From positions 2,619,001-2,683,000 of the forward strand of contig NZ_CP016447.1 in NCBI RefSeq assembly GCF_001714725.1: a DNA stretch of 64,000 nucleotides. Reading direction: 5' to 3'. Source of the stretch: Acidovorax sp. RAC01 (GTDB lineage: Bacteria; Pseudomonadota; Gammaproteobacteria; Burkholderiales; Burkholderiaceae_C). The notes beneath the pieces were generated by a model that worked only from the letters and a program-made list of their open reading frames with translations, did not search any database and was not told the DNA's origin. How positions within the stretch are numbered: the stretch's first letter is position 1; every line of letters starts with the position of its first letter. Below are positions 35,427 to 45,103 of this stretch, in pieces. The position numbers and the translations under genes were made by a program.

Positions 35427-36440
35427 TCAGGCCAGCTCGGCCGCAGGCCCGCGCCCCATGAGCAGCGCCACGGCGGCGGCGGGCGAGATTTCTCCATCGA
35501 GCAGCGCGACCGCGGCGCGGGTGATCGGCATGTCCACCCCCAGATGGGCCGCACGCCGCGCCACAGTACGGGCGCTGTAGACGCCCTCGGCCACATGGCC
35601 CAGCGAGTCCACCGCCTGGGCCAGCGTCTTGCCCTCGGCCAGCAGCATGCCCACGCGCCGGTTGCGCGAGAGGTCGCCAGTGGCGGTCAGCACCAGGTCG
35701 CCCAGGCCTGAAAGACCCATGAACGTTTCGGGCCGCGCGCCCAGTGCCAGCCCCAGCCGTGTCATTTCGGCAAGACCCCGGGTGATGAGCGCAGCACGGG
35801 CGTTGAGCCCCAGCGAAAGCCCGTCGCACAGCCCGGTGGCAATGGCCAGCACGTTCTTCACGGCACCACCCACTTCCACGCCCACGATGTCCTCGTTGGC
35901 GTACACGCGCACGCTGGGGCTGTGAAAGGCTTGCACCAGTGCCTGCCGCACGGCTTCGTGCGGGCTGGCCGCCACCAGGGCGGTGGGTTGGCCCAGGGCC
36001 ATTTCCTGCGCAAAGCTGGGGCCGCTGAGCACGCCCGCCAGCAGCCCGGGCGCGACTTCTGCCTGCACCTCGTGTGCCAGCAGCCCGAATGCATCCGGTT
36101 CGTTCGCAGGGGCTGCCTCAAAACCCTTGCACAGCCAGGCAACGGGTGCGCGCGCTGTGCTGAGCGACTGCAGCATGCCCCGCAGCGCTGCCATGGGAGT
36201 GGCCACGATCACAAGGTCGGCACCCGGCAGCAGCAGGCCGAAATCGCCATCGGCCAGCGAAAGAGAAGGGGGAAAGCCAATGCCGGGCAGGTACCGGGCG
36301 TTTTCGCGCCCGCTGCGCATCTGTGCGGCCTGCGCGGCATCGCGCGCCCACAGCGTGACGGCGTGCCCGGCGGGGTGCTGCGCCGCGCTCATGGCAACGG
36401 CAGAGCCCCAGGCGCCTGCGCCCAATACTATGATTTTCAT
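35427..36440 (-). CDS. gpsA: Glycerol-3-phosphate dehydrogenase [NAD(P)+]
   Basis: The 337-residue enzyme opens with the dinucleotide-binding [16 protein letters not shown]. Further GpsA marks are [17 protein letters not shown], the central [18 protein letters not shown] and the catalytic Lys therein, plus [14 protein letters not shown]. It makes sn-glycerol 3-phosphate for phospholipids. It is the last gene of the leftward rhodanese-grxC-secB-gpsA cluster. The start codon lies in the edge of a repeat copy. Confidence 0.96.
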   Translation of the reverse strand: MKIIVLGAGAWGSAVAMSAAQHPAGHAVTLWARDAAQAAQMRSGRENARYLPGIGFPPSLSLADGDFGLLLPGADLVIVATPMAALRGMLQSLSTARAPVAWLCKGFEAAPANEPDAFGLLAHEVQAEVAPGLLAGVLSGPSFAQEMALGQPTALVAASPHEAVRQALVQAFHSPSVRVYANEDIVGVEVGGAVKNVLAIATGLCDGLSLGLNARAALITRGLAEMTRLGLALGARPETFMGLSGLGDLVLTATGDLSRNRRVGMLLAEGKTLAQAVDSLGHVAEGVYSARTVARRAAHLGVDMPITRAAVALLDGEISPAAAVALLMGRGPAAELA

Positions 36441-36480
36441 AGCTGCAAGCGCTTATGTATCAAGCGCCAGGGGCCCTGGA
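36426..36480 (+). repeat. Interspersed AT-rich repeat, copy 6, at the gpsA start
   Basis: ACTATGATTTTCATAGCTGC then AAGCGCTTATGTATCAAGCGCC. It overlaps the first codons of gpsA and fills the gap to secB. Confidence 0.55.
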
Positions 36481-36497
36481 AGGCCCCCAATTGCTGA

Positions 36498-36956
36498 TTA
36501 CTGCGTGATGATGGGCGAAGCCTGGCCGGCGGCCTGGGCCTGCTGCTGCTCGTACATCGCCTGGAAGTTGATTTCGGCCAGGTGCACGGGTGGGAAGCCA
36601 GCGCGGTTGATGATGTCGGACACGTTGCCACGCAGGTAGGGGTACACGATCTGCGGGCAGGCGATGCCCATGATGGGGCCCATCTGGTCTTCAGGAATGT
36701 TGCGGATCTCGAAGATGCCGGCCTGCTTGGCTTCAACCAGGAACACGGTCTTGTCCTTGATCCTGGTCTGCACGGTGGCGGTCACGGCCACTTCAAACAC
36801 GCCTTCGGCCACAGGGGTGGCTTCCACGCCGAGCTGGATGTCCACGCTGGGCTGGTCCTGCTCCAGCAGGATGCCGGGGGAATTGGGTTGCTCAAGCGAC
36901 ATGTCCTTGAGGTAGACGCGCTGGATCTGGAAGACGGGGTTTTCTTGATCGGCCAT
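36498..36956 (-). CDS. secB: Protein-export chaperone SecB
   Basis: A 152-residue protein with the SecB patterns [35 protein letters not shown] and [26 protein letters not shown]. SecB forms a tetramer that keeps preproteins unfolded and delivers them to SecA. The ATG at 36954-36956 is preceded by AAAGAGA. It sits between grxC and gpsA as in many proteobacteria. Confidence 0.96.
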   Translation of the reverse strand: MADQENPVFQIQRVYLKDMSLEQPNSPGILLEQDQPSVDIQLGVEATPVAEGVFEVAVTATVQTRIKDKTVFLVEAKQAGIFEIRNIPEDQMGPIMGIACPQIVYPYLRGNVSDIINRAGFPPVHLAEINFQAMYEQQQAQAAGQASPIITQ

Positions 36957-37064
36957 GGTGAAGTCTCTTTGCTCTATCGGGATTGCTGGCAAAACAAAAC
37001 CCGCCGTGGGAAGGCTCCCGCAGCGGGCACATGGGGCCGCATTATGCAGCCCCGTCGAACGGGG

Positions 37065-37325
37065 TCAGGCGGCGCCCAGCAGCGGCATCAGCCCGCCGCG
37101 GCTGTCCAGCGCCACCAGGTCGTCGTGGCCGCCCACATGCGTGTCGCCAATGAAGATCTGCGGCACGGTGCGGCGGCCGGTGATCTCCATCATGTGGTTG
37201 CGGGCTGCCGGGTCCATGTCGATGCGGATCTCTTCGATCTGCTCCACGCCCTTGGACTTGAGGATCTGCTTGGCGCGTATGCAGTAAGGGCAGACGGCGG
37301 TGGTGTACATCTTCACGGGTTGCAT
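37065..37325 (-). CDS. grxC: Glutaredoxin 3
   Basis: An 86-residue glutaredoxin with the dithiol active site CPYC at residues 12-15, the cis-proline segment RRTVPQIFIG and the glutathione-binding VGGHDDLVALD. It reduces protein disulfides and glutathione adducts. It is 41 bp from the upstream rhodanese gene and 108 bp from secB. The next gene order is a conserved cluster for thiol handling and export. Confidence 0.96.
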   Translation of the reverse strand: MQPVKMYTTAVCPYCIRAKQILKSKGVEQIEEIRIDMDPAARNHMMEITGRRTVPQIFIGDTHVGGHDDLVALDSRGGLMPLLGAA

Positions 37326-37366
37326 GGCGAACTCCTGTGCGTTGAAACGGTGCAGGTAGGGGCCGT

Positions 37367-37774
37367 TCAGGCTTTTTCCACCGGCAGGCTGGCTTCGCGC
37401 CAGGCCTTCAGGCCACCGGACATGGCCTGGGCCTTCTCGTAGCCGAGCTTCTTGGCGATGCCGACAGCCCGGTTCGAGCGCGCGCCGCTGGCGCACACCA
37501 GCACCACGGGCACGGCCTTGTTCTTCACCAGGCCGGGCAGGCGCTCTTCCAGCTGGTTGAGCGGCACATTCTTGGCGCCGCCCACATGCCCCAGCGCGAA
37601 TTCCTCGGTCTCGCACACGTCGATGACGACGGCTTTTTCGCGGTTGATGAGCTGCACGGCACCGGCCGGCGTCAGGGAGCCGCCCCCTGCACTTTTGAGC
37701 GTGGGCCACAGCAGCATGCTGCCCGATGCCAGCGCGACGACGAGCAGGTACCAGTTTTCGATGATGAATTTCAC
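37367..37774 (-). CDS. Membrane-anchored rhodanese-like sulfurtransferase (YibN-like)
   Basis: The 135-residue protein has one N-terminal membrane helix (residues 8-24) and a cytoplasmic rhodanese domain with active-site Cys94 in [10 protein letters not shown]. This matches YibN, located before grxC-secB-gpsA in gammaproteobacteria. It may move sulfane sulfur; the physiological acceptor is unknown. The start is GTG at 37774 with AGGA seven bases upstream; the ATG further upstream is not near a ribosome site. It diverges from gpmA. Confidence 0.86.
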   Translation of the reverse strand: MKFIIENWYLLVVALASGSMLLWPTLKSAGGGSLTPAGAVQLINREKAVVIDVCETEEFALGHVGGAKNVPLNQLEERLPGLVKNKAVPVVLVCASGARSNRAVGIAKKLGYEKAQAMSGGLKAWREASLPVEKA

Positions 37775-37847
37775 AAGGTTTCCTAGGGTTGGCGAACGCC
37801 GTAATTTTAGAATGCTTGATTTTGACCCGCATTTCCCTGGGGACCCC

Positions 37848-38591
37848 ATGTACAAACTCGTTCTGATCCGCCACGGCGAATCCACCTGGAACCTTGAAAA
37901 CCGCTTCACCGGCTGGACCGACGTGGACCTCACGCCCACCGGTGTCTCGCAGGCCATGTCGGCCGGCAAGCTGCTCAAGGCCGAGGGCTACGAGTTCGAC
38001 CTGGCGTTCACCAGCGTGCTCAAGCGCGCCATCCACACCCTCTGGTACACGCTCGACGAAATGGACTGCACCTGGCTGCCGGTGGTCAAGGACTGGCGCC
38101 TGAACGAGCGCCACTACGGCGCCCTGCAGGGCCTGAACAAGGCCGACATGGCCAAGCAATACGGTGACGAGCAGGTGCTGGTGTGGCGCCGCAGCTATGA
38201 CACGCCCCCGCCGGCGCTGGAAGCGGGCGACCCCCGCAGCGAGCGCAGCGACCGCCGCTACGCCGGCCTGGCCGAAGGCAGCGTGCCGCTGACCGAATGC
38301 CTCAAGGACACCGTGGAGCGCGTGCTGCCGTTCTGGAACGAAGCCATGGCGCCTGCCATCCGCTCGGGCAAGCGCGTGGTGCTGGCCGCGCATGGCAATT
38401 CCATCCGCGCGCTGGTGAAATACCTCGACGGCATTTCCGAGTCGGACATCGTGGGCCTGAACATTCCCAATGGGATTCCGCTGGTATACGAGCTGGACGC
38501 CGACCTCAAGCCCATCCGCCACTACTATCTGGGCGATGCGGAGGCGGCTGCAAAGGCAGCTGCGGCCGTGGCTTCGCAGGGCAAAGCGTAA
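37848..38591 (+). CDS. gpmA: 2,3-bisphosphoglycerate-dependent phosphoglycerate mutase
   Basis: The 247-residue enzyme starts with [15 protein letters not shown], carrying the phospho-histidine (His9) in the RHGE motif. The second catalytic His is in [12 protein letters not shown] and the family element [15 protein letters not shown] is intact. It interconverts 3- and 2-phosphoglycerate in glycolysis and gluconeogenesis. It is followed by ctpA after 124 bp, a pairing often seen in Burkholderiales. Confidence 0.96.
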   Translation: MYKLVLIRHGESTWNLENRFTGWTDVDLTPTGVSQAMSAGKLLKAEGYEFDLAFTSVLKRAIHTLWYTLDEMDCTWLPVVKDWRLNERHYGALQGLNKADMAKQYGDEQVLVWRRSYDTPPPALEAGDPRSERSDRRYAGLAEGSVPLTECLKDTVERVLPFWNEAMAPAIRSGKRVVLAAHGNSIRALVKYLDGISESDIVGLNIPNGIPLVYELDADLKPIRHYYLGDAEAAAKAAAAVASQGKA

Positions 38592-38715
38592 ACGCCGGGT
38601 AAAGGAGGGTGAAACAGCCCCTCCAAGGCCTTTGAAACCGCGGCCCGCGCGGAACCGGGGCGGCTTTCGCCCCTCCAAGGTGTATATTGATTTTTGTACC
38701 GGTAAAAGGTGTTGC

Positions 38716-40152
38716 ATGGGCCACAAACTGAAAATTGCGGGATGGGTGTCGGTGGGCGTGGTGGCAGGTGCGCTCACCACGGTGTCACTCCAGACAGTGG
38801 CGCGCGGCGCCATGGCTCCGCTGCCGCTGGAAGAGATCCAGCAGCTGTCGGCCGTGTTCGGCCTGGTCAAGACCGACTACGTAGAGCCGGTGGACGATAA
38901 AAAGCTGATCACCGATGCCATCACCGGCATGGTCGCCAGCCTGGATCCGCACTCCCAGTATTTCGACAAGAAGTCCTTCAAGGAATTCCGCGAAGGCACG
39001 TCCGGCCGGTTCGTGGGCGTGGGCATCGAAATCACCCAGGAAGAAGGCCTCATCAAGGTCGTCTCGCCCATCGAAGGCTCTCCTGCCTTTCGCGCCGGGC
39101 TCATGACCAATGACCTGATCACCAAGATCGACGACACGGCCGTCAAGGGCCTGTCGATCAACGAAGCCGTCAAGCGCATGCGCGGCGAGCCCAACACCAA
39201 GGTCACGCTCACGATCTTCCGCAAGGACGAGAACCGGTCCTTCCCGGTCACGATCACGCGCGAGGAGATCAAGACCCAGTCCGTCAAGGGCAAGGTGGTC
39301 GAGCCCGGCTACGCCTGGATCCGTTTGTCGCAGTTCCAGGAGCGCACGGTCGATGACTTTGTGCGCAAGGTCGAGGAGGTGTACCGCCAGGAGCCCAACC
39401 TCAAGGGCCTGGTGCTGGACCTGCGCAATGACCCGGGCGGCCTGCTCGACGCAGCCGTGGCCGTATCGGCCGCTTTCCTGCCCGAGAACGTGACCGTGGT
39501 CACCACCAACGGCCAGCTGGCCGACAGCAAGGCCACCTACAAGGCCTCGCCAGACTACTACCAGCGCCGCGGCGGTGGTGATCCGCTCAAGCGCCTGCCG
39601 GCCGCGCTCAAGTCGGTGCCGCTGGTGGTGCTGGTCAACGAAGGCTCGGCTTCGGCCAGCGAAATCGTGGCCGGTGCGCTGCAGGACCACAAGCGCGCCA
39701 CCATCATGGGCAGCCAGACCTTCGGCAAGGGCTCGGTCCAGACCGTGCGCCCCCTGGGGCCTGACACCGGCATCAAGCTGACCACGGCGCGCTACTACAC
39801 ACCAAGCGGCAAGTCGATCCAGGCCAAGGGCATCGTCCCCGACGTGATGATCGACGAATCCGAAGAAGGCAACATCTTCGCGTCGCTGCGCATGCGCGAA
39901 GCCGACCTCGAAAAGCACCTGGGCAGCGGTCAGGGTGAAGAAAAGAAGGACCTGGCCCGCGAAAAGGCGCGTGAGGAAGCCCGCAAGCGCCTGGAAGAAG
40001 AATCCAAGAAACCCGTGGCCGACCGCAAGGCGCCCGAGTTCGGCAGTGCCAAGGACTTCCAGCTGGCGCAGGCCCTCAACCAGCTCAAGGGTCGTCCGGT
40101 GCTGGTGAGCAAGGTGCTGACCGAACGCAAGGAAGAAAAGAAAGAGAATTGA
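38716..40152 (+). CDS. C-terminal processing peptidase (S41 family)
   Basis: The 478-residue periplasmic serine protease has an N-terminal signal anchor (residues 5-25), a PDZ domain at about 90-175 (GIEITQEEGLIKVVSPIEGSPA) and an S41 core with Ser in NEGSASASEIVAGAL and Lys in GSQTFGKGSVQT. It belongs to the Prc/CtpA family that trims C-termini of envelope proteins. The tail is a highly charged Lys/Glu-rich helix (residues about 410-440). A strong terminator follows. Confidence 0.93.
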   Translation: MGHKLKIAGWVSVGVVAGALTTVSLQTVARGAMAPLPLEEIQQLSAVFGLVKTDYVEPVDDKKLITDAITGMVASLDPHSQYFDKKSFKEFREGTSGRFVGVGIEITQEEGLIKVVSPIEGSPAFRAGLMTNDLITKIDDTAVKGLSINEAVKRMRGEPNTKVTLTIFRKDENRSFPVTITREEIKTQSVKGKVVEPGYAWIRLSQFQERTVDDFVRKVEEVYRQEPNLKGLVLDLRNDPGGLLDAAVAVSAAFLPENVTVVTTNGQLADSKATYKASPDYYQRRGGGDPLKRLPAALKSVPLVVLVNEGSASASEIVAGALQDHKRATIMGSQTFGKGSVQTVRPLGPDTGIKLTTARYYTPSGKSIQAKGIVPDVMIDESEEGNIFASLRMREADLEKHLGSGQGEEKKDLAREKAREEARKRLEEESKKPVADRKAPEFGSAKDFQLAQALNQLKGRPVLVSKVLTERKEEKKEN

Positions 40153-40172
40153 GCTTTCGCGCGCTCAGCCTG

Positions 40173-40206
40173 AAAGGCCGGACTTCCTGCGGAAGCCGGC
40201 CTTTTT
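40173..40206 (+). terminator. Intrinsic terminator after ctpA
   Basis: AAAGGCCGG, inner stem CTTCC/GGAAG, then CCGGCCTTTTT. A long GC stem with a T-run, 20 bp after the stop codon. Confidence 0.9.
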
Positions 40207-40239
40207 CACGCCCCCTTCTTTCTGTCTTTTCACACACCC

Positions 40240-40989
40240 ATGACCGACGACCAGCTCCTGCGCTACTCGCGCCACATCCTGCTTGACGAGGTAGGTATCG
40301 AAGGGCAGCAAGCCATGCTGGATGCGCACGCGCTGGTGATCGGTGCGGGTGGGCTGGGTTCGCCCGCCGCGCTTTACCTGGCCTCGGCTGGCGTGGGGCG
40401 CATCACGCTGGTGGATGACGACGAGGTCGATCTCACGAACCTGCAGCGGCAGATTGCGCACACCACCGCGCGCGTGGGTATGCCCAAGGTGGAGTCGGCT
40501 GCACAGGCGATGGCTGCCATCAACCCGCAAGTGCAGGTGAGTGCCGTGCGAGCCCGCGCCGATGCAGCGCTGCTCGACACGTTGGTGGCGCAGGCCACGG
40601 TGGTGCTCGATTGCTGCGACAACTACACCACGCGCCAGGCGGTCAACGCCGCCTGCGTGCGCCACCGCGTGCCGCTGGTGTCGGGCGCGGTGATCCGGTT
40701 TGACGCGCAGATCAGCGTGTTTGATACGCGTGCTGAAGGTGCCCCCTGCTACGCCTGCATCTTTCCGCCCGATGCCGAGTTTGAAGAGGTGCGGTGTTCC
40801 ACCATGGGCGTGTTTGCGCCGCTGGTGGGTGTGGTGGGGGCCATGCAGGCGGCCGAGGCGCTCAAGCTGGTGGCAGGCATCGGCACGAGCCTGGCCGGGC
40901 GCATGCTGATGCTCGATGGCCGCTCCATGGAGTGGAGCACGATGCGGATGCAGCGTGTGCCCGATTGCCCGGTCTGTGTTGCGCGGTAG
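40240..40989 (+). CDS. HesA/MoeB/ThiF-family adenylyltransferase
   Basis: The 249-residue E1-like enzyme has the ATP loop VIGAGGLGSP, the Arg/Asp elements DDDEVDLTNLQRQI and DCCDNYTTRQAVNAAC, and two CxxC pairs (CYAC and CPVC) that bind zinc. It adenylates the C-terminal glycine of a sulfur carrier (MoaD for molybdopterin, ThiS for thiamine). No sulfur-carrier gene is adjacent, so MoeB versus ThiF cannot be decided. Confidence 0.88.
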   Translation: MTDDQLLRYSRHILLDEVGIEGQQAMLDAHALVIGAGGLGSPAALYLASAGVGRITLVDDDEVDLTNLQRQIAHTTARVGMPKVESAAQAMAAINPQVQVSAVRARADAALLDTLVAQATVVLDCCDNYTTRQAVNAACVRHRVPLVSGAVIRFDAQISVFDTRAEGAPCYACIFPPDAEFEEVRCSTMGVFAPLVGVVGAMQAAEALKLVAGIGTSLAGRMLMLDGRSMEWSTMRMQRVPDCPVCVAR

Positions 40990-41100
40990 GACCGCTCCTA
41001 CATACCCCGCCTGCCATGGCTGGCAAAATGATTTTTGACGAGCGTCTAAATTAGGCATTCAGCCGTGGCCTTCTTGCGCGGTTGCATGAATGGATCCCCC

Positions 41101-41526
41101 GTGAAACTCCGCACCTACATCGTTGAAGACAACGCCACCATCCGCGAGAACCTGATTGGAACGCTGGAGGAACTGGCGTCAGTAGAAGCCGTGGGTGTTG
41201 CAGAGACGGAAGACGAGGGCAAGACCTGGCTGAGTGCCCATGGCGACCAGTGGGACCTGGCGATCGTGGACCTGTTTCTGCGGCAGGGAAGCGGGCTGGG
41301 GGTTCTGGCTGCGTGCCGCGCCCGTCGGCCGGGCCAGCGCATGGTGGTGCTGAGCAACTACGCGACCCCTGATGTGCGCATGCGCTGTGCGCAACTGGGT
41401 GTGGACGCGGTGTTCGACAAATCCAACGAGATCGATGCGCTGGTGGAGTACTGCATCCAGCACAGCAGTGGGCATGCCGGCGCCGATTCGGGCAAACCCA
41501 TGGCCATGTCCGGCCACTCTGCCTGA
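41101..41526 (+). CDS. Single-domain response regulator (receiver only)
   Basis: The 141-residue protein is a CheY-like receiver: acidic pair ED near residue 8, the phospho-acceptor Asp in IVDLFL (about residue 56), Ser in VVLSNY in place of the usual Thr, and the Lys in VFDKSNE. It has no DNA-binding output. The start is probably GTG at 41101; an ATG at 41086 is possible. It lies 125 bp from a convergent LuxR-type regulator and close to a sensor kinase gene, so it may act in one phosphorelay. Confidence 0.85.
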   Translation: MKLRTYIVEDNATIRENLIGTLEELASVEAVGVAETEDEGKTWLSAHGDQWDLAIVDLFLRQGSGLGVLAACRARRPGQRMVVLSNYATPDVRMRCAQLGVDAVFDKSNEIDALVEYCIQHSSGHAGADSGKPMAMSGHSA

Positions 41527-41651
41527 CGCTCACCCCGCCAAACTTTCAGGCGGGTGTCGTGAGCGGTTTTCTTTTTTCTTCCTTTGCTTCTTTTGTCTGC
41601 TGTCGGTCCGGGCGTCCCAGCCGGGCGGGCCCCGGCTGAGCTCGCGCCATG

Positions 41652-42284
41652 TCAGTCGATCAGGCGATTTTTCAGTGCGTAGTACGTGAGATCGCTGTTG
41701 GACGACAGGCTCATCTTCTCCATCAGGCGCGTGCGGTAGGTGCTCACCGTCTTCACGCTCAGCGACAAGGCCTTGGCAATGTCGCCCGCCGTCTCGCCCT
41801 TGGCCAGCTTCAGGAACACCTGGAACTCGCGCTCCGACAGCTGCTCGTGGGGCGGTGCATCGTCCTTGCGGTTGAGCTGCTGCGCCAGCAATTCGGCCAC
41901 TGCGGGCGTCAGGTAGCGGCGGCCCAGCGCAATGGTGCGAATGGCCTCCACGATTTCCGAGGGCTCGCACTCCTTGTTGAGGTAGCCGCTTGCGCCCTGG
42001 CGGATCAGGTTGATGGCGTAGTGCTCTTCGGGGTAGCCGCTCAGGATGAGGATGCCCATGTCAGGCGCCTTGGCGCGCAGCATGGCCAGGGCGTCGAGCC
42101 CGCTTTGCCCGGGCATCGACAGGTCCATCAACAGCACGTCGATTTCCTTGTTGCGTACCAGGTCGATGGCCTCGCGTCCGTTGCCGGCCTCGCCTTCCAC
42201 CCGAAGGTCCACATGCTCCGAAAGGAACTGCCGCAGGCCGGAGCGAACAATCGCGTGGTCATCCACAATGCCAATCTTGATCAT
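41652..42284 (-). CDS. NarL/FixJ-type response regulator
   Basis: The 210-residue protein has a receiver domain with phospho-acceptor Asp in LLMDLSMPG, followed by a LuxR-type helix-turn-helix (LSEREFQVFLKLAKGETAGDIAKAL, then SVKTVSTYRTRLMEKM). It is divergently transcribed from the sensor kinase gene 137 bp away, and the two very likely form a pair. The target genes are not known. Confidence 0.92.
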   Translation of the reverse strand: MIKIGIVDDHAIVRSGLRQFLSEHVDLRVEGEAGNGREAIDLVRNKEIDVLLMDLSMPGQSGLDALAMLRAKAPDMGILILSGYPEEHYAINLIRQGASGYLNKECEPSEIVEAIRTIALGRRYLTPAVAELLAQQLNRKDDAPPHEQLSEREFQVFLKLAKGETAGDIAKALSLSVKTVSTYRTRLMEKMSLSSNSDLTYYALKNRLID

Positions 42285-42420
42285 CGGTCTCTCTTTCGCG
42301 GGGCAGCAAAGCCAGCCCCGATGCGTATTGGTTGTACAGCGTCGCTAGCCGCGCGCCCCGCCCTGCAACAGGGTGTGACGACGACCGAAACATAAGCATT
42401 CATTATCCAGAATAGAGCGC

Positions 42421-43827
42421 ATGAATCTCAAACAGCACGCCCTTCGTTGGTTGCCAAAAGTACGCCAGATGGCGCTCAGTCTGCCCATGGCATTGCTCGC
42501 CGCCATGGTGCTGGTGGGCATCAATGAAACGGGTCATATGCGCTCGCAGGACGCCGTCCAGCAGATGGAGTTCGGGCTGCTCGCACGCAAGAACGTGAGC
42601 ACGCTTTTGCAGAGCATGCTGGATGCCGAAACCGGCCAGCGCGGGTACCTGCTGACCGGCGACGAAACCTATCTCGCACCCTACAGCACGGCGGTGTCCA
42701 CCGTGCATTCGAACCTTGACAACCTGCGCACGCAGTTCATGGCAGAGCCCAACGACATGCAGGAATTTGCAAACCTGTCGCGGCAGGTTTCGCGCAAGCT
42801 CGCCGAGATGGAGCTCAGCGTGCGGCTGCGCCGGCAGGGCAACGAAGACGCGTGGAAGTTCGTGCTGCACACCGACCTCGGGCGCGAGCAGATGGACGCC
42901 ATTCGCAGCCATGCGCAAGAGCTTCTCAAGCGCAGCGACCTGCGGCTGGAAGCCGGCCGCCAGCAGATCGAGCAGTCGCTGATGCTCTCGCGCATCGGCA
43001 TTGCCACCGTGACCGCGATCGGGCTGCTGGCGTTCTACATGTACCTGCGCCAGGCGCACGCGGTGCTGCAGGTCAACCAGCGCGAGCAGGCATTGCTGGA
43101 GCGCGAACGTGATCGCCTGGAAGTGCTCGTGAAAAAGCGCACGGCCACGCTTTCCGAGCTTGCCAGCCACCTGCAGCAGGTGCGCGAGGAAGAGCGCGGC
43201 CATCTGGCGCGTGAGCTGCACGATGAATTGGGTGCCCTGCTCACGGCGGCTAAGCTCGATGTGGCGCGCCTGAAATCGAAGATCGACACGACCGCGCCCG
43301 ATGTGTCCGAACGGCTCAAGCACCTGACCGAAACACTCAACAGCGGCATTGCGCTCAAGCGCCGGATCATCGAAGACCTGCGGCCTTCATCGCTGTCGAA
43401 TCTGGGCCTGACCGCGGCCATCGAGATCCTCACGCGTGAGTACGCCGAGCGCGCCGGCATCGAGGTCGAAACCAGCCTGGAGGCCGTCAAGCTGCCCGAT
43501 GCATCGCAGCTCACGGTGTACCGCATGGTGCAAGAGGCGCTGACCAATATCGGCAAGTACGCCAAGGCCACCAAGGTGCTGGTTTCGGTCCACGGCTACC
43601 CCACGCATGTGGCCGTGCAGGTGCGCGATAACGGCGAGGGATTTGACCCTGCCACGGTGCGCCCGACGTCCCATGGGCTGTCCGGAATGCGCCACCGCGT
43701 GGAGGCCGCGGGCGGGCGTCTTTCGATCACTTCGCGGCCTGGAAACGGTACGCTGATGTCGGCTGTTTTGCCGCTGGGTCCGGGTTCCGAAGACCTGCCG
43801 AAAACGACCGGTTCGGAGCCCGTTTAG
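42421..43827 (+). CDS. CHASE3-domain sensor histidine kinase (NarX/DesK type)
   Basis: A 468-residue membrane kinase: helix at about residues 19-37, a periplasmic CHASE3 domain (40-175) with the DAETGQRGYLLTGDE signature, a second helix at about 188-208, a coiled-coil linker, the HisKA_3 domain with phospho-His in ARELHDELGALL (about residue 280) and an HATPase domain with DNGEGFD and HGLSGMRHR. It phosphorylates NarL-type regulators, here the divergent neighbour. Confidence 0.93.
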   Translation: MNLKQHALRWLPKVRQMALSLPMALLAAMVLVGINETGHMRSQDAVQQMEFGLLARKNVSTLLQSMLDAETGQRGYLLTGDETYLAPYSTAVSTVHSNLDNLRTQFMAEPNDMQEFANLSRQVSRKLAEMELSVRLRRQGNEDAWKFVLHTDLGREQMDAIRSHAQELLKRSDLRLEAGRQQIEQSLMLSRIGIATVTAIGLLAFYMYLRQAHAVLQVNQREQALLERERDRLEVLVKKRTATLSELASHLQQVREEERGHLARELHDELGALLTAAKLDVARLKSKIDTTAPDVSERLKHLTETLNSGIALKRRIIEDLRPSSLSNLGLTAAIEILTREYAERAGIEVETSLEAVKLPDASQLTVYRMVQEALTNIGKYAKATKVLVSVHGYPTHVAVQVRDNGEGFDPATVRPTSHGLSGMRHRVEAAGGRLSITSRPGNGTLMSAVLPLGPGSEDLPKTTGSEPV

Positions 43828-43833
43828 GCCCCC

Positions 43834-43895
43834 GAAAACGGCGCAGAGACAAATACAAACTGTTTCCATTTTGTAAGGGCTCTGCGCCGGTTTTT
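43834..43895 (+). terminator. Terminator-like long hairpin after the sensor kinase gene
   Basis: CGGCGCAGAG at 43839-43848 pairs with CTCTGCGCCG at 43880-43889, followed by a T-run. The loop is long (about 31 bases) and contains ACAAA/TTTTGT complementarity, so the stem may extend further. Confidence 0.7.
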
Positions 43896-44275
43896 GCCAG
43901 GCAGAGGGTTCGCCAACGCTGCGAGCACTTGGGGCACGATGGATCAAGGCGTGTGCCTACTGGGGAGACATGCAAGTGCAAGATGCATCGGTAGAACCGC
44001 AGCGCTGTCACCCATGCGGTCACCCGGCATACACAACGCGATGCGCCGCGTAACAGCAGAGGCCATCTGCCACACATCTTCCGTCCGACATCGTCCGAGC
44101 CCTATGGCCGTGCGCGGTAGGTGCTCTCCTACAGACGCTGCCCCCGGGATGCCGACACACCCCCGCGCCGGGGGACGGCATCGCTCGCGACCGGGCACGC
44201 TTACATTGGAATCCAGACGCCGAGAGGGCGTGCCCCTACCGCCGCAAAGCCGGCCCCTTCCATGAGGAGAGCGAG
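43896..44275. other. 380-bp intergenic region before the DUF1328 gene
   Basis: No gene is supported. It probably carries the promoter of the downstream small-protein genes; the ATG of DUF1328 has a clear ribosome site (GAGGAGA) at 44263-44269. I could not identify a convincing -35/-10 pair. Confidence 0.4.
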
Positions 44276-44440
44276 ATGTTGCACTACGCAGTTGTTTTTC
44301 TGGTGATCGCGCTGATCGCCGCCATCTTTGGATTTGGCGGCATCGCCGCTGGTGCCGTCGGCATTGCCAAGATTCTTTTCTTTGTGTTCGTGATCATGGC
44401 CGTGGTGACGTTTGTCCTCAGCCTGGTTCGCAAGGGGTGA
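44276..44440 (+). CDS. DUF1328 (YtjA-like) small membrane protein
   Basis: A 54-residue protein with two hydrophobic helices and the DUF1328 pattern [20 protein letters not shown], then [14 protein letters not shown]. Such proteins are widespread in proteobacteria and often stress-induced; their function is unknown. The ATG at 44276 has GAGGAGA seven bases upstream. A DUF883-like gene follows 68 bp downstream. Confidence 0.85.
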   Translation: MLHYAVVFLVIALIAAIFGFGGIAAGAVGIAKILFFVFVIMAVVTFVLSLVRKG

Positions 44441-44508
44441 CGGCACCGCGTGCCGCTGACCCTTCACCACCATCCCACCCCTTTCCCCCAATTCCCAGGA
44501 GCAGTTCA

Positions 44509-44913
44509 ATGAACAATGACCATCTCGGCAACGCAGCCACCACCGGAGCCCGCAACCTTGCGGATGAGGCGCTCAAGAGCGCGCAGGCCACGGTGCAGTC
44601 CACCCGCCAGGCAGCGCACAGCACCCTGGAGAAGGCCGAGGAGAGCGTGCATGCCTTGCGCGGCAAGGCCGACCCGATCATTGATGACCTGGCAGCCCGT
44701 GCCCAGGACCTTGCCTCGCGCAGCATCGGCTACTGCGCCGAAACCAGCGCCAAGGCGCGCCGCCAGCTGCAGGATGCTGCCAACGCGACCACGCGCTACG
44801 TGGAGCAGCAGCCCGGCAAGGCGGTGATGATCGCGGCCGCCTCCGGCGCTGCGCTGGCCACGCTGATGTTCTGGATGTCGCGCAGCCGCGACCGCCGCAC
44901 CAGCAGCTACTGA
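44509..44913 (+). CDS. ElaB/YqjD-like DUF883 membrane-anchored protein
   Basis: A 134-residue protein: long amphipathic helices over residues 15-100, with Ala/Arg/Glu patterns typical of DUF883, then a Gly-rich C-terminal membrane helix (PGKAVMIAAASGAALATLMF) and a basic tail. ElaB and YqjD bind ribosomes and sit in the inner membrane in stationary phase. The gene has CAGGAG before its ATG and lies in a run of small envelope-protein genes. Confidence 0.75.
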   Translation: MNNDHLGNAATTGARNLADEALKSAQATVQSTRQAAHSTLEKAEESVHALRGKADPIIDDLAARAQDLASRSIGYCAETSAKARRQLQDAANATTRYVEQQPGKAVMIAAASGAALATLMFWMSRSRDRRTSSY

Positions 44914-45103
44914 CCCGAACGTTGCCAGCGACGGAGCGCACTGCGTTGCGCACGGCCTGGCACCGGTGGCTGCCATTTGCGATGACTTCACCGCACGCGG
45001 CAACGCCGTCCCCGCATTTGCTGGCCACGGAGGGTGCAACAGGCCGGCAACCCTGCAGTGTTTGCGCACCCGCATTCCCACCATTGTCCCCAAGGAAAAA
45101 ATC

